Assembly: GCF_036016195.1 (NCBI RefSeq)
Contig: NZ_JAYWTM010000017.1
Span: forward strand, 1 to 64,000
DNA from: Brenneria populi
Lineage (GTDB): Bacteria; Pseudomonadota; Gammaproteobacteria; Enterobacterales; Enterobacteriaceae
DNA: 64,000 nucleotides
Direction: 5' to 3'
Shown: positions 8,714-18,378 of the stretch, piece by piece
Position numbering within the stretch: the first letter of the stretch is position 1
Layout: each line of letters begins with the position of its first letter
Translations under genes and position numbers: made by a program
Notes under the pieces: model-generated
The model's database searches: none
What the model was told of the DNA's origin: nothing
What the model saw: only the letters and a program-made list of their open reading frames with translations

Positions 8714-9571
8714 ATGGTCATTTCGAGAAGGCAGGCGCGCTGGCTGCTGCTCAGCCCCGCCGCACTGTGGTATGTGGCGCTGCTGCTGCTGCCGCTGATT
8801 GTCGTGCTGATCTACTCCTTCGGCGAACGGGGCGCCGCCGGCGGCTACGCGCCGGGGTTCACGCTGGAGCAGTACGCCAATCTGCCTTCGCGGTGGACGG
8901 CGTTCAGCAATACGCTGACGCTGGCGCCGGTCGGCATGATCGCGGCGTTAGTCATCGCCTATCCGCTCGCCTATTTTCTGGCGGTTCGCGTCGGGCCTAA
9001 ATGGAAAACGCTGCTGCTGGTGCTGGTCATCGTACCGTTTTGGACCTCAATCCTGATCCGCAGCTACGCCTGGATCTTTCTGCTGGGCGGACGCGGGATC
9101 CCGCAGCTACTGCACGATCTGGGGCTGGGCGACGTGCGTCTGCTGAATACCCCTTGCGCGGTGTTGATCGGCATCGTTTACGGCTATTTGCCGCTCATGG
9201 TGTTCCCCATCTACGTCAGCCTCGAAAAGCTGGACAAACGGCTGCTGGAAGCGGCCGGCGATCTGGGCGCCCCGCCGTGGCGCCGCTTCTGGCAGGTGAC
9301 GGTGCCGCTGTCGCTGCCCGGCGTCGCGACCGGCTCGATGCTGGTGTTCATTCTGCTGATGGGCGAATACCTGATCCCGCAGATGTTGGGCGGCGGCAAA
9401 GTGTTTTTCGTCGGCAACGCGCTGGTGGACCTGTTCCTGCAGTCGCGCAACTGGGCCTTCGGCTCCGCCGTTTCGATGACGCTGGTGGCCATCATGCTGG
9501 TGGTGGTGGCGCTTTACATGCGCCTGCTGCGTCGGATCGGCGCGGCGCGTGAAAATGTGGGTTTGATTTAA
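8714..9571 (+). CDS. Polyamine-type ABC transporter permease (PotB family)
   Basis: A 285-residue inner-membrane permease with about six hydrophobic helices. The EAA loop that docks with the ATPase is visible as EAAGDLGAPPWRRFWQVTVP around residues 178-197, with the conserved glycine and the following VPLSLPG. It sits between the binding protein and the second permease; the three genes are 10-15 bp apart and must be cotranscribed. With the next gene it forms the membrane channel of the importer. Confidence 0.9.
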   Translation: MVISRRQARWLLLSPAALWYVALLLLPLIVVLIYSFGERGAAGGYAPGFTLEQYANLPSRWTAFSNTLTLAPVGMIAALVIAYPLAYFLAVRVGPKWKTLLLVLVIVPFWTSILIRSYAWIFLLGGRGIPQLLHDLGLGDVRLLNTPCAVLIGIVYGYLPLMVFPIYVSLEKLDKRLLEAAGDLGAPPWRRFWQVTVPLSLPGVATGSMLVFILLMGEYLIPQMLGGGKVFFVGNALVDLFLQSRNWAFGSAVSMTLVAIMLVVVALYMRLLRRIGAARENVGLI

Positions 9572-9585
9572 GGCGGAGAGCAGAG

Positions 9586-10395
9586 ATGAGAATGTACGCA
9601 CTGGCAATCTATGCCTTCCTCTATTTACCGATCGGTATCATCGCGCTGTTCAGCTTCTCGGCCGGTCGCAGCGCCAGCCAGATGCAGGGGTTTTCCCTGC
9701 AGTGGTACGGCAAGGCGCTGTCCAACCCCTTCGTGATGGATGCGCTGAAAACCTCGGCCTCCGTCGCGCTGCTCTCGGCGCTGCTGGCGAGTCTATTCGG
9801 CACCATGGCGGCGCTGGCCCTGACGGGCATGAAAGGGCGCATACGGCTGCTGTTCGATGCCATGATCTATATTGCGGTGATGATCCCCGGCATTGTGATC
9901 GGCATCGCCACGCTGATCGCGCTGGTTTCGGTCTTCGATACGGTTAACCCGCTGCTGGAGGCGCTGCTCGGGGTGCGGCTGTCGATGGGCTATCACTCGC
10001 TGATCGCGGCGCACACGCTGTTCACCATGTCGCTGGTCATCATTCTGGTGCGCGCACGCATCGAAGGCATGGATATTTCGCTGCTTGAGGCCTCGGGCGA
10101 TCTGGGCGCCGGGCCGGTCGCCACCCTGCGCCAGGTCACCCTGCCGCTGCTGGCGCCCGCCATTTTTGCCGGGTTTCTGCTGAGTTTCACCTTCAGTTTC
10201 GACGATTTCATCATCGCCTTCTTCGTGGCGGGCTCCGAAACCACGCTGCCGATTTATATCTTTTCCTCGATCCGGCGCGGCGTGACGCCGGAAATCAACG
10301 CTATCGGCACGATGGTGATGGGCGTATCGCTACTGGTGCTGGTAGTCGCGCAACTGACGCTACGGCGCGGGGATCGTCCCGCTGCCGGGCGCTGA
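9586..10395 (+). CDS. Polyamine-type ABC transporter permease (PotC family)
   Basis: A 269-residue second permease. The EAA loop is EASGDLGAGPVATLRQVTLP near residues 166-185. The region FTFSFDDFIIAFFVAG near 200-215 is characteristic of PotC proteins. There are six hydrophobic helices and an uncleaved N-terminal helix. It follows the PotB-type gene by 14 bp and precedes the dehydrogenase by 17 bp, with an AAGGAAGG ribosome site between. Confidence 0.9.
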   Translation: MRMYALAIYAFLYLPIGIIALFSFSAGRSASQMQGFSLQWYGKALSNPFVMDALKTSASVALLSALLASLFGTMAALALTGMKGRIRLLFDAMIYIAVMIPGIVIGIATLIALVSVFDTVNPLLEALLGVRLSMGYHSLIAAHTLFTMSLVIILVRARIEGMDISLLEASGDLGAGPVATLRQVTLPLLAPAIFAGFLLSFTFSFDDFIIAFFVAGSETTLPIYIFSSIRRGVTPEINAIGTMVMGVSLLVLVVAQLTLRRGDRPAAGR

Positions 10396-10412
10396 CCGAA
10401 AGGAAGGTAAAA

Positions 10413-11177
10413 ATGACGGGTTGTTTAACGGGGCGCATCGCCCTGATCACCGGCGCTGGCTCCGGCATCGGCCGGGCGGGCGCCGCCGCGATGGCGGCCG
10501 AAGGGGCCTATGTCGTCGTCACCGATTTACGCGCCGAGCTGGCGCGCGAAACCGTCGGCGAGATTGCGGCGGCGGGCGGACGGGCCGAGTCGTGGGCGCT
10601 GGATGTGCGCGACGACGCGGCGATCGCCGCCACCGTCGCCAGGGTGCTGCGCACCCACGGCCGGCTCGATGTTCTGCATTCGCACGCCGGCATCCAGATT
10701 GGCGGCCGGCTGGAGGATGTCACCCCGCAGCAGATGGATATGGCCTGGGCGCTGAACGTGCGCGCGCACTTCGTCGCGGCGCGCGAGGTGCTTGCCCCAA
10801 TGCGCGCCCAGGGCGGCGGGTCGGTCATTATTACCGCCTCCAACTCCGGTCTGCAGTACGATCGGGCCATGATCTCCTACGCCACCACCAAACACGCGGC
10901 CGTGGCCATGGTGCGCCAGATGGCGGCCGACTACGCGCGCGAAAATATTCGTTTCAACGCGCTGTGCCCCGGTTTTGTCGATACCCCGTTCAACGCGGGC
11001 TTCGAAAGCCAGATGGGCGGACGCAAAGCGCTGGAGCGCTATGTTTCCGATACCATCCCGATGGGTCGCTGGGCCAGCCCGCAAGAGATTGCCGACGGCA
11101 TCGTCTATCTGGCGTCGAACCGCTCATCCTTCGTCACCGGAATGGCGCTGGCGATCGACGGCGGGGAAATATTGTAG
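10413..11177 (+). CDS. Short-chain dehydrogenase/reductase
   Basis: A 254-residue classical SDR enzyme. The cofactor-binding motif TGAGSGIG is at residues 14-21, and D38 after the second strand (VVVTDL) favours NAD(H). The active-site serine is in ITASNSG and the Tyr-Lys pair in YATTK. It closes the polyamine-type operon, so it may oxidise the imported compound or a product of it; that is inference, since SDR substrates cannot be read from sequence. Its end faces the LysR regulator gene. Confidence 0.85.
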   Translation: MTGCLTGRIALITGAGSGIGRAGAAAMAAEGAYVVVTDLRAELARETVGEIAAAGGRAESWALDVRDDAAIAATVARVLRTHGRLDVLHSHAGIQIGGRLEDVTPQQMDMAWALNVRAHFVAAREVLAPMRAQGGGSVIITASNSGLQYDRAMISYATTKHAAVAMVRQMAADYARENIRFNALCPGFVDTPFNAGFESQMGGRKALERYVSDTIPMGRWASPQEIADGIVYLASNRSSFVTGMALAIDGGEIL

Positions 11178-11238
11178 CCCGACGGCGCGTCCACGCGCCG
11201 CCACTATTCTCATCGCGCAGGGGCGCGCATACATCAGG

Positions 11239-12138
11239 CTAAATCGAACAATCCGCCATAATCTGCGCCAACATACTCTGGCAGGTCTTGATGGCGATGG
11301 ATGCCGTTCTTTGCCGAGGCAAACAGAGATCGACCCGCACGCGCTCAATCAGCGGGTCGAGCAGCGGCACGGCGGCCAGGCCGTCGCCCAGATCGCGCTC
11401 CTGACGCGCGGCCTGCGGCAGAACCAGCAGCGCAATACCGGTTCGGGCCAGGCACTTCTGCACTTCCACCGAGCTGGTGGTATAGGCGACGTTAAGCTGC
11501 ACGCCCTCTTTTCTGGCGGCGGCTTCGATGATCTGCCGGGTGGAGAAGGTGGAATTGGGAATCGCCAGCGGCTGTCCGGCCAGATCCTTGATGGTGATGG
11601 AATGACGTTCGGTAAACGGATGCCCCTGCGGCACCAGGATCCGGTGCCATAAATCACAGTGGTGGGTCACTTCAATTTCAGCGCACGGCGGCATGTAGAA
11701 GGCCAGGCCGATATCCGCCTCCCCGGCGCGAAACGCATCCGCGATGCGCGGCGCGCTGCCGGTTTCGATCTGAAACTGCACCTTGGGATAGCGCTGGGAA
11801 AATTGCGCCAGCGCCGGCGCCAGGATGCCGGAGATTAAGCCCTCGCTGACGAACATGCGGATGGTTCCCGCCACCACGCCCTGGCTGTTGGCGATATGCT
11901 CCTTCACATGATCCAGCTCGCGCAATGTGGCATTGATGGCCTGCGCCAAAAATTCGCCCTCCCGCGTTAACCGGATGCCGCGCGGATTTCTTTCAATCAG
12001 CGACGCGCCATAAAAATGCTCCAACTGCTCAATCTGGCGGCTGACCGCGCTGGGCGTCACGTAGAGTCGGGTGGCCGCTTTACGTAACGAAACGCATTGC
12101 GCGACTTCATTAAAATATCGTAATGCCCTGAGTTGCAT
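11239..12138 (-). CDS. LysR-family transcriptional regulator
   Basis: A 299-residue LysR protein. The winged helix-turn-helix lies at about 1-60 (LRALRYFNEVAQCVSLRKAA, then VTPSAVSRQIEQLE) and the periplasmic-binding-like effector domain at about 90-295. I chose the ATG at 12138 because AGGAG sits five bases upstream; an upstream start at 12162 has no such site. It converges on the dehydrogenase that ends the ABC operon, so it may regulate that operon or its own upstream region; the sequence does not say which. Confidence 0.85.
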   Translation of the reverse strand: MQLRALRYFNEVAQCVSLRKAATRLYVTPSAVSRQIEQLEHFYGASLIERNPRGIRLTREGEFLAQAINATLRELDHVKEHIANSQGVVAGTIRMFVSEGLISGILAPALAQFSQRYPKVQFQIETGSAPRIADAFRAGEADIGLAFYMPPCAEIEVTHHCDLWHRILVPQGHPFTERHSITIKDLAGQPLAIPNSTFSTRQIIEAAARKEGVQLNVAYTTSSVEVQKCLARTGIALLVLPQAARQERDLGDGLAAVPLLDPLIERVRVDLCLPRQRTASIAIKTCQSMLAQIMADCSI

Positions 12139-13013
12139 GACGGCTCCTGAAAGTAACGACATAATTCTGTATTTTCAGTAATAAGCATGAGCAATAAGCA
12201 TGCCATTCCCCAATAGTCTCCCTTCTCTTTCAAGCCGCCGGCGCAGGCAGGCCGAACGCCGTAAATCTATTGGCCGATCTTCTCTTATTCCGATTCAGGG
12301 TTTTTCATGACGCTCTTTTAAAAGAAAATTAAATCCCATGTAAGACAGTCTATTTTCTTATGGTTAACAAAACGGAAATCGCGCCGCTGATTTGCACTAT
12401 GCCAGTGCAAGTTAGCGAGAGCGATAAGTGCATGCTCCAACGGCGCAGAATAAAAAATTTGGCGTAAGCGATATCGCCAACCAATTATTAATTAAAAACA
12501 TCGATTTACTATAAAAATAATCTGCATAAGCAATAATAGTATTTCTTGTCAGGCTGCACTACTATGCGGCACGACCCCGACGAACCGCCTTATTGGCTAC
12601 CTTTTTCCTGCACAGGATTGCGGATAAAAATAATAACCATTTGATAAATATAGATAATAAATTCATACCTTGTTTGGCGAAGATAAATCGGCGTCTACTT
12701 TTTATCGACACTGAGTCGCTGATGTTGTGATAGCTTCATGAGGCATACTTTTGTAGTGTTTTTAATAGCGAAAGAGGACTGTTATTTTATTAATGCCGTG
12801 ATATTTCAATAATGCTTTTTACTTTCAATTCCACTTAATGCCATAGCCAGCTATACCCAATAGATTTCAAGTCGCGGAACGAAAATACCCAAGCGTTTTT
12901 ACGCAGCGCTTGCGCCGACCCCGCGGGAGTAACCCCCATGAATGGGGCGGGCAATAAAGCCGACGCACATGCAGCTTGAAGTATGAAGGGTATAGATAAC
13001 ATCGGGGATACTT
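12139..13013. other. 875-bp intergenic region, mostly AT-rich
   Basis: No gene can be supported. The region separates the divergent LysR and oligopeptide-binding genes and is AT-rich from 12300 to 12840, which suggests promoters and possibly older inserted sequence. Its right end is an ERIC-type repeat that stops 19 bp before the start codon at 13014, so the promoter of that gene must lie inside or upstream of the repeat. Confidence 0.4.
12852..12994 (-). repeat. ERIC-type intergenic repeat
   Basis: The ends match the enterobacterial ERIC/IRU consensus: TATACCC at 12852 and, read on the minus strand, TATACCCTTCATACTTCAAG. The inner part differs from classic ERIC and contains GCGCAAGCGCTGCGTAAAAACGC (minus strand), which is shared with the copy at 38816-38959. 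It has long imperfect dyad symmetry. Confidence 0.75.
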
Positions 13014-14636
13014 ATGAAACTCATGACGGTTAAAAATGCATTTATCGATAAAATCTCTGCCAGAATAATCTCTCGTCGAATAATGTGCGGCCTGCTGGCG
13101 ACGTTTTTCAGCCTATCGTCTTTCGCCGCAACGCCCGCCGACGTATTGAAAATCATCCCCAGCAGCAACCTGGTATCGCTCGACCCCATATGGACCACCG
13201 CCAACGTGACCCGTAATCATGGCTACATGATTTACGACACCCTGTTCGGCACCGATATCGACGGCAACATCAAGCCGCAGATGGTCGATAGCTGGAAAGT
13301 ATCGGACGATAGCCTGACCTGGACATTCGTGCTGCGCGACGGGCTGAAATTCAGCGACGGCACGCCGGTAACCAGCGATGACGTAATCCCCTCCCTGCAG
13401 CGCTGGTCTACGCGCGACAGCTTCGGCGGCGCGCTGGCGGCGTTTATCGATCGCTATCAGGCGGTGGATGCGAAAACCTTTACCATCACTCTGAAAGAGC
13501 CCTTCGGCATGATGCTGGAGGCGCTGGGCAAGCCCTCCTCCAACGTACCGTTTATTATGCCGAAGGCGGCCGCCCAAACATCCGGCGATGTGCAGATCCG
13601 CAGCACCGTCGGCTCCGGCCCCTATATGTTCAAGGCCGACGAGTTTAAATCCGGCGAGCGGGTGGTCTACGTTAAAAACCCCTACTACGTACCGCGCGAT
13701 GAGCCGCCTTCCGGCACCGCCGGCGGGAAAAAAGTCTACATCGACCGCGTAGAGTGGCTCATCATCCGCGATCCGCAGACGCAATATAACGCCTTGGTCA
13801 ACGGCGAGGCCGATATTCTGGAACAGCCGGCGTTTGAGCAGATCCCTTCGCTGGGCAAAACCCCCAATATCAATTTGGTCAAGGCGCAGCCGATAGGGAT
13901 GCTGCAAATCATCCGCTTTAATTTCCTGCAGCCGCCGTTCAACGATGTGCGTATTCGCCGCGCCGCCATGTTGGCCCTGGGCGAACAGCAGATGCTGCGC
14001 GTGCAGATCGGCGTGCCGGAACTGCAAAAATTCTGCAAAAGCATGTATCCCTGCGGCACCGCCTTCGCCTCGGACGAAACCGGCGAATTTACCGGCGTCG
14101 CCAATCCGCAAAAAGCCAAGGCGCTGCTGCAAGAGGCCGGCTACCGGGGTCAACCCATCGTGTTGATGCGCCCCACCGACTCCCCGACCATCGCCAAGCT
14201 GCCGCTGGTCGCCAAACAGCAGCTTGAACAGGCCGGCTTCAAAGTCGATTTGCAGAATATGGACTGGCAGACCCTGGTGGCCCGGCGCGCCAAAAAAGAC
14301 GCGCCTTCGGCCGGCGGCTGGAATGCGTTTATGACCGCCTGGGCGGCGGAGGATGTGCTCAACCCGCTAACCATGGCGATGATGAACGCGCGCGGAGAAA
14401 AAGGCTGGTTCGGCTGGCAGGACGACCCGGAGCTGGAAGCCATGAAGGCGCGCTTCGCCCGCGCCATGGACGCCGGGGAGAAGAAAAAGCTCGCCGCGCA
14501 AATTCAGCTGCGCGCCTTTGAAACCGTCACCCATGTGCCGCTGGGCCAATACGAGCTGCGGGCGGCCGTTCGGGCCAACGTGACCGGCCTGGTCTCTTCC
14601 GGGGCGCAGGTGTACTGGAATATTCGTAAACAGTGA
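13014..14636 (+). CDS. Periplasmic oligopeptide-type substrate-binding protein (SBP family 5)
   Basis: A 540-residue binding protein of the DppA/OppA class. The N-terminus has basic residues, a hydrophobic core and a probable signal-peptidase site after SSFA (about residue 38). Family features are the DPIWTT region near 56-61, YDTLFGTD, SWKVSDDSLTWTFVLRDGLKFSDG and the GSGPYMF segment near 200. GGGGAT lies six bases before the ATG. It heads a four-gene transporter operon that continues to 18128. The ligand could be a peptide, glutathione-like or amide compound; the amidase downstream hints at an amide. Confidence 0.9.
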   Translation: MKLMTVKNAFIDKISARIISRRIMCGLLATFFSLSSFAATPADVLKIIPSSNLVSLDPIWTTANVTRNHGYMIYDTLFGTDIDGNIKPQMVDSWKVSDDSLTWTFVLRDGLKFSDGTPVTSDDVIPSLQRWSTRDSFGGALAAFIDRYQAVDAKTFTITLKEPFGMMLEALGKPSSNVPFIMPKAAAQTSGDVQIRSTVGSGPYMFKADEFKSGERVVYVKNPYYVPRDEPPSGTAGGKKVYIDRVEWLIIRDPQTQYNALVNGEADILEQPAFEQIPSLGKTPNINLVKAQPIGMLQIIRFNFLQPPFNDVRIRRAAMLALGEQQMLRVQIGVPELQKFCKSMYPCGTAFASDETGEFTGVANPQKAKALLQEAGYRGQPIVLMRPTDSPTIAKLPLVAKQQLEQAGFKVDLQNMDWQTLVARRAKKDAPSAGGWNAFMTAWAAEDVLNPLTMAMMNARGEKGWFGWQDDPELEAMKARFARAMDAGEKKKLAAQIQLRAFETVTHVPLGQYELRAAVRANVTGLVSSGAQVYWNIRKQ

Positions 14637-14663
14637 CCCCGACGGCCGCAGCGAGGAACGAGT

Positions 14664-15608
14664 ATGTTGACATTTACCGGCAAACGCCTGCTGGCGACGC
14701 TACCCGTCTTACTGGTGGTGGCGATCGCCATCTTTATGATCGTCCGGCTGATTCCCGGCGACCCCGCCGCGGTCATCGGCGGCAATAGCGCCACCAGCGA
14801 GGATATTGACCGCATCCGCGAGCAGCTGGGTCTGACCCTGCCGCTGTGGAAGCAGTTCGCCATCTGGGCGCAGGGCGTGCTGCATGGCGATTTCGGCTAC
14901 TCCTTTTTCATGAATCAGCCGGTGACTTCGCTGCTGATGCAGCGGATGGAGCCCACCCTGTCGCTGACGTTCGGCACGCTGCTGTTCACCGTGCTGATCG
15001 CGCTGCCGCTGGGGGCGCTGGCGGCGTGGCGCATGGGGGGCTGGCTGGATCGCTGCGTGATGTCCTGTTCCGTGGTCGGCTTCTCCATACCGGTGTTCGT
15101 GATCGGCTATCTGCTGATCTATGCGCTGGCGCTCAAGCTGCAATGGCTGCCGGTGCAGGGCTATAACCCGCTGTCCAAGGGCTTCCTCCCGTGGTTGAAC
15201 AACCTGATTCTCCCCTGCCTTACGCTGTCGGTGACCTATGTGGCGCTGCTCGCCAGGGTAACGCGCGCCGCGGTCAGCGAAGCGTTGACCGAGGACTTTA
15301 TCCGCACCGCGCGCGCCAAAGGCATCACCGAGCTACAGGTGCTCAGGCATCACGCGCTCAGAGTCGCCGCGGTGCCGGTGGCGACGGTGATCGGCGTCAG
15401 CGCCGCCCTGCTGCTGGGCGGCGTGGTGGTGACGGAAACGGTTTTCGCCATTCCCGGCCTGGGACAGCTTACGGTGGACGCCGTGCTCAACCGCGACTTC
15501 CCGGTATTGCAGGGCGTGGTTCTGTTCTTCGCCGTAACCTATATCCTGCTGAATTTCCTGATAGATCTGAGCTATCTGTTGTTGGACCCACGCATTCGGG
15601 ATGAATAA
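14664..15608 (+). CDS. Oligopeptide-type ABC permease (DppB family)
   Basis: A 314-residue inner-membrane permease. The N-terminal helix is followed by LIPGDPAAVIGG near residues 29-40, the usual DppB signature. The coupling loop is EALTEDFIRTARAKG near 205-219. The C-terminal DLSYLLLDPRIRDE is also typical. The stop codon overlaps the next ATG by one base (TAATG), so the two permeases are translationally coupled. Confidence 0.9.
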   Translation: MLTFTGKRLLATLPVLLVVAIAIFMIVRLIPGDPAAVIGGNSATSEDIDRIREQLGLTLPLWKQFAIWAQGVLHGDFGYSFFMNQPVTSLLMQRMEPTLSLTFGTLLFTVLIALPLGALAAWRMGGWLDRCVMSCSVVGFSIPVFVIGYLLIYALALKLQWLPVQGYNPLSKGFLPWLNNLILPCLTLSVTYVALLARVTRAAVSEALTEDFIRTARAKGITELQVLRHHALRVAAVPVATVIGVSAALLLGGVVVTETVFAIPGLGQLTVDAVLNRDFPVLQGVVLFFAVTYILLNFLIDLSYLLLDPRIRDE

Positions 15609-16480
15609 TGAATACAGCGAAACGACTCTGGCGTAATACCTCGGTAAAAATCGGCGCGCTGACGTTGCTGGCGCTGGCCATGATGGGGATCGGCGCGCCC
15701 TGGCTCGGCACGTTCGACCCCAGCGTGATGGACATGAATTTTATCTCCGTCGGCGCAGGCGTCAGCGGACAGGTTACTCTGCTGGACGGCACGCAAATCG
15801 CGCATACGTTCTGGATGGGCAGCGACAGCCTGGGACGCGATATCTGGAGCCGCGTACTTTACGGCACGCGAGTTTCTCTGTCCGTCGGCCTGCTGACCGC
15901 GCTGGCCGCCATTCTGGCCGGCTGCCTGCTGGGCATGTTGGCGGGCTATTTCCCGGCGCTGGATATGCTGCTGATGCGCATTATGGACGGGCTGATGGCG
16001 ATTCCCTCGGTGCTAGTGGCCATTACGCTGGTGGCGATGTTCGGCGGCAATCTGACCACCGTCATCATCGCCATCGCGGTGCCTGAAGTGCCCCGGGTTA
16101 CGCGGCTGGTGCGCTCGCTGGTGCTAAGCCTGCGCCAGGAGGCGTTCGTCGAGGCGGCGCGCGCGCTGGCGACCAGCAACCTGATGATCCTGTGGCGCGA
16201 TATTTTACCCAACGCCATGGCGCCCCTGATTGTTCAGGGAACCTTTGTGGCGGCGTCGGCGGTGCTGACCGAGGCCATTCTCAGCTTTCTCGGCCTGGGC
16301 CTGCCCTCCGACATTCCCACCTGGGGGAACATTATGGCCGAAGGCCGCGTGATGTTCTCGCAAAGCCCGGGGGACGTGCTGTTCCCCGCGCTATTCCTGG
16401 TTCCCTCGGTACTGGCCATCAACCTGCTCGGCGACGGCCTGCGCGATGTCCTCGATCCCAAATTCTCAAAACGGCTGTAG
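15608..16480 (+). CDS. Oligopeptide-type ABC permease (DppC family)
   Basis: A 290-residue permease that pairs with the preceding one. It has an N-terminal helix, the family segment WMGSDSLGRDIWSRVLYGTR near 60-80, the coupling loop EAFVEAARALATSNLMI and the ending LGDGLRDVLDPK typical of DppC/OppC. It starts one base before the end of the preceding gene and is followed after 10 bp by the ATPase. Confidence 0.9.
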   Translation: MNTAKRLWRNTSVKIGALTLLALAMMGIGAPWLGTFDPSVMDMNFISVGAGVSGQVTLLDGTQIAHTFWMGSDSLGRDIWSRVLYGTRVSLSVGLLTALAAILAGCLLGMLAGYFPALDMLLMRIMDGLMAIPSVLVAITLVAMFGGNLTTVIIAIAVPEVPRVTRLVRSLVLSLRQEAFVEAARALATSNLMILWRDILPNAMAPLIVQGTFVAASAVLTEAILSFLGLGLPSDIPTWGNIMAEGRVMFSQSPGDVLFPALFLVPSVLAINLLGDGLRDVLDPKFSKRL

Positions 16481-16490
16481 GGGGAGTGCG

Positions 16491-18128
16491 ATGAATAAAC
16501 CAGAGAAACGTGCGCCGGTGTTGCAAATCTCCGGCCTGCAGGTCGCCCTGCCGGCGGACGCCGACCGCCCGTACGCCATTCAACACCTCGACCTGGAGAT
16601 CGCGGCGGGACAAACCCTGTGCGTGGTCGGCGAGTCGGGCTCGGGAAAATCGGTGCTGGCCACCGCCATTATGGGACTGACGGCCAAAGAGCTGCGCATC
16701 AACAGCGGCACCATCCGGCTGGCGGGCGATACGCTGCTGGATTCCGGCCTCTACGCCGACGGCCGCCGGCTGCGCCGGATGCGCGCCACCCGTATGGGAA
16801 TGGTTTTTCAGGAGCCGATGACCGCGCTGAACCCGGTTCATAGCTGCGGAGAACAGGTTGACGAACTGCTGCGCGCCCATACCGACTGGTCCGCCGCCGA
16901 ACGCAAAGCCAGAATATTGGCGATGTTTGCGCGGGTTCGCCTGCCCGACCCGGCGCGCATTTATAAAAGCTATCCCCATCAGCTCTCGGGCGGCCAGCGC
17001 CAGCGCATCGTTATCGCGATGGCGATCGTTCTTAAGCCGCGGCTGCTGATCTGCGACGAACCCACCACCGCGCTGGACGTCACCACGCAGGCGGAAATCC
17101 TCGGGCTGATCCGCGAACTTCAGGCGGAACAAGGCAGCGCGGTGCTTTTCATTACCCATGACATGGGCGTGGTTGCGGAAATCGCCGACCACATTATGGT
17201 GATGTACCGCGGCGAGATGGTTGAACAGGGAAGCTGTGAACAGGTGCTGCGGCGCCCCACGACCGACTATACCCGCTCGCTGCTGGCGGCGGTGCCCGAT
17301 ATTACGCCGCCGCCGCCGCGACACCCTCCCGGCAGCCGGCTCCCGCCGCTGCTGCAGGGCCAGGCCGTCAGCAAAACCTACGTTAGCCGCGACTGGCTGG
17401 GCCGCGCCAGGCGCTTTGACGCCTTGCGACAGGCCAGCGTCGCGGTGCACCGCGGCGAAACCGTCGGCGTGGTGGGGGAATCGGGGTCGGGAAAATCCAC
17501 CTTTGCCCGCTGCATGATCCGCATGATCGAACCCAGCTCGGGCAAGATCCTATGGGGCGACCGGGAAGTGCAGCATCTGCCCGAATCCCAGGTGCGGGCG
17601 CTGCGCTCCCGCGTTCAGGTAGTGTTTCAGGATCCCAACCGATCGCTGAATCCGCGCCGCACCATCGGATCTTCGATCATGGAAGGCGCGATGAATTTCG
17701 GCCAGAGCCGGCAGCAGGCGCGCCGCACCGCCGAAGCGTTGATGGAGCGCATCAATCTGCCGCGCGCATCGCTTGAGCGCTATCCGCATCAGTTTTCCGG
17801 CGGACAGCGGCAGCGGCTGGCCATCGCCCGAGCCATCGCCTGCGATCCCCAGGTGCTGGTGGCGGATGAAGCCGTCTCCGCCCTGGACGTGTCGGTGCAG
17901 GCGCAAATTCTCGATCTGCTGCGCGAGCTACAGCGGGACTTGGGGTTGGGATTGCTGTTTATCACCCACGATCTGCGCGTCGCCGCCCAGCTTTGCGACC
18001 GCGTCATCGTTATGCATCAGGGCCAGGTGGTTGAACAGGGCGTCACCTCTCAGCTGTTCAGCCAACCCGAACATGACTACACGCGCCGCCTGCTGGCCGC
18101 CGCGCCGCGTTTGGCGACGACGAGATAA
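16491..18128 (+). CDS. Fused double ATP-binding protein (DppD-DppF type)
   Basis: A 545-residue protein carrying two complete ABC ATPase domains. The first has Walker A GESGSGKS at 47-54, signature LSGGQRQR and Walker B LLICDEP. The second has Walker A GESGSGKST near 328-336, signature FSGGQRQR and Walker B VLVADEA. Most Dpp/Opp systems use two separate genes; a fusion is the GsiA/YejF-type layout, so a glutathione- or microcin-C-type importer is possible. The ATG at 16491 was chosen because GGGGGAG lies just upstream. It closes the transporter operon. Confidence 0.9.
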   Translation: MNKPEKRAPVLQISGLQVALPADADRPYAIQHLDLEIAAGQTLCVVGESGSGKSVLATAIMGLTAKELRINSGTIRLAGDTLLDSGLYADGRRLRRMRATRMGMVFQEPMTALNPVHSCGEQVDELLRAHTDWSAAERKARILAMFARVRLPDPARIYKSYPHQLSGGQRQRIVIAMAIVLKPRLLICDEPTTALDVTTQAEILGLIRELQAEQGSAVLFITHDMGVVAEIADHIMVMYRGEMVEQGSCEQVLRRPTTDYTRSLLAAVPDITPPPPRHPPGSRLPPLLQGQAVSKTYVSRDWLGRARRFDALRQASVAVHRGETVGVVGESGSGKSTFARCMIRMIEPSSGKILWGDREVQHLPESQVRALRSRVQVVFQDPNRSLNPRRTIGSSIMEGAMNFGQSRQQARRTAEALMERINLPRASLERYPHQFSGGQRQRLAIARAIACDPQVLVADEAVSALDVSVQAQILDLLRELQRDLGLGLLFITHDLRVAAQLCDRVIVMHQGQVVEQGVTSQLFSQPEHDYTRRLLAAAPRLATTR

Positions 18129-18154
18129 TGCCTTTGCTGACAAACCTGTCTGCT

Positions 18155-18300
18155 AAGCCGAAATACCCGGGGCGACCACGGGGGTGAGGCGTCCCTACGG
18201 GAGCCTCCCCCGTATTTCCCCTACAAAAACGCGTGCGTTTTTGAACGCCGCTTGCGGCGGCCCAAGGGACGAGCCCCGTTAGCGGGGCGAGTAATAATAG
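18155..18300 (-). repeat. Composite repeat: degenerate MITE copy joined to ERIC-like core
   Basis: The left part, GGGGCGACCAC then GGGGTGAGG and TCCCTACGGGA, matches the reverse complement of the 115-bp element at 33289-33403. From about 18232 the match stops and sequence like the core of the ERIC-type repeats begins (AACGC, TTTGAACGCCGCTTGCGGCG, GCGAGCCCCGTTAGCGGGGC). The right end of the MITE is therefore missing. It fills most of the 250-bp gap between the transporter operon and the amidase. Confidence 0.55.
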
Positions 18301-18378
18301 GCTTTATCAACAGTCTGATAATTCGCTTATTTTTCGGGCAGCGGACAATGTCCTTAATATTGCAACCGGGAGTGGTAT

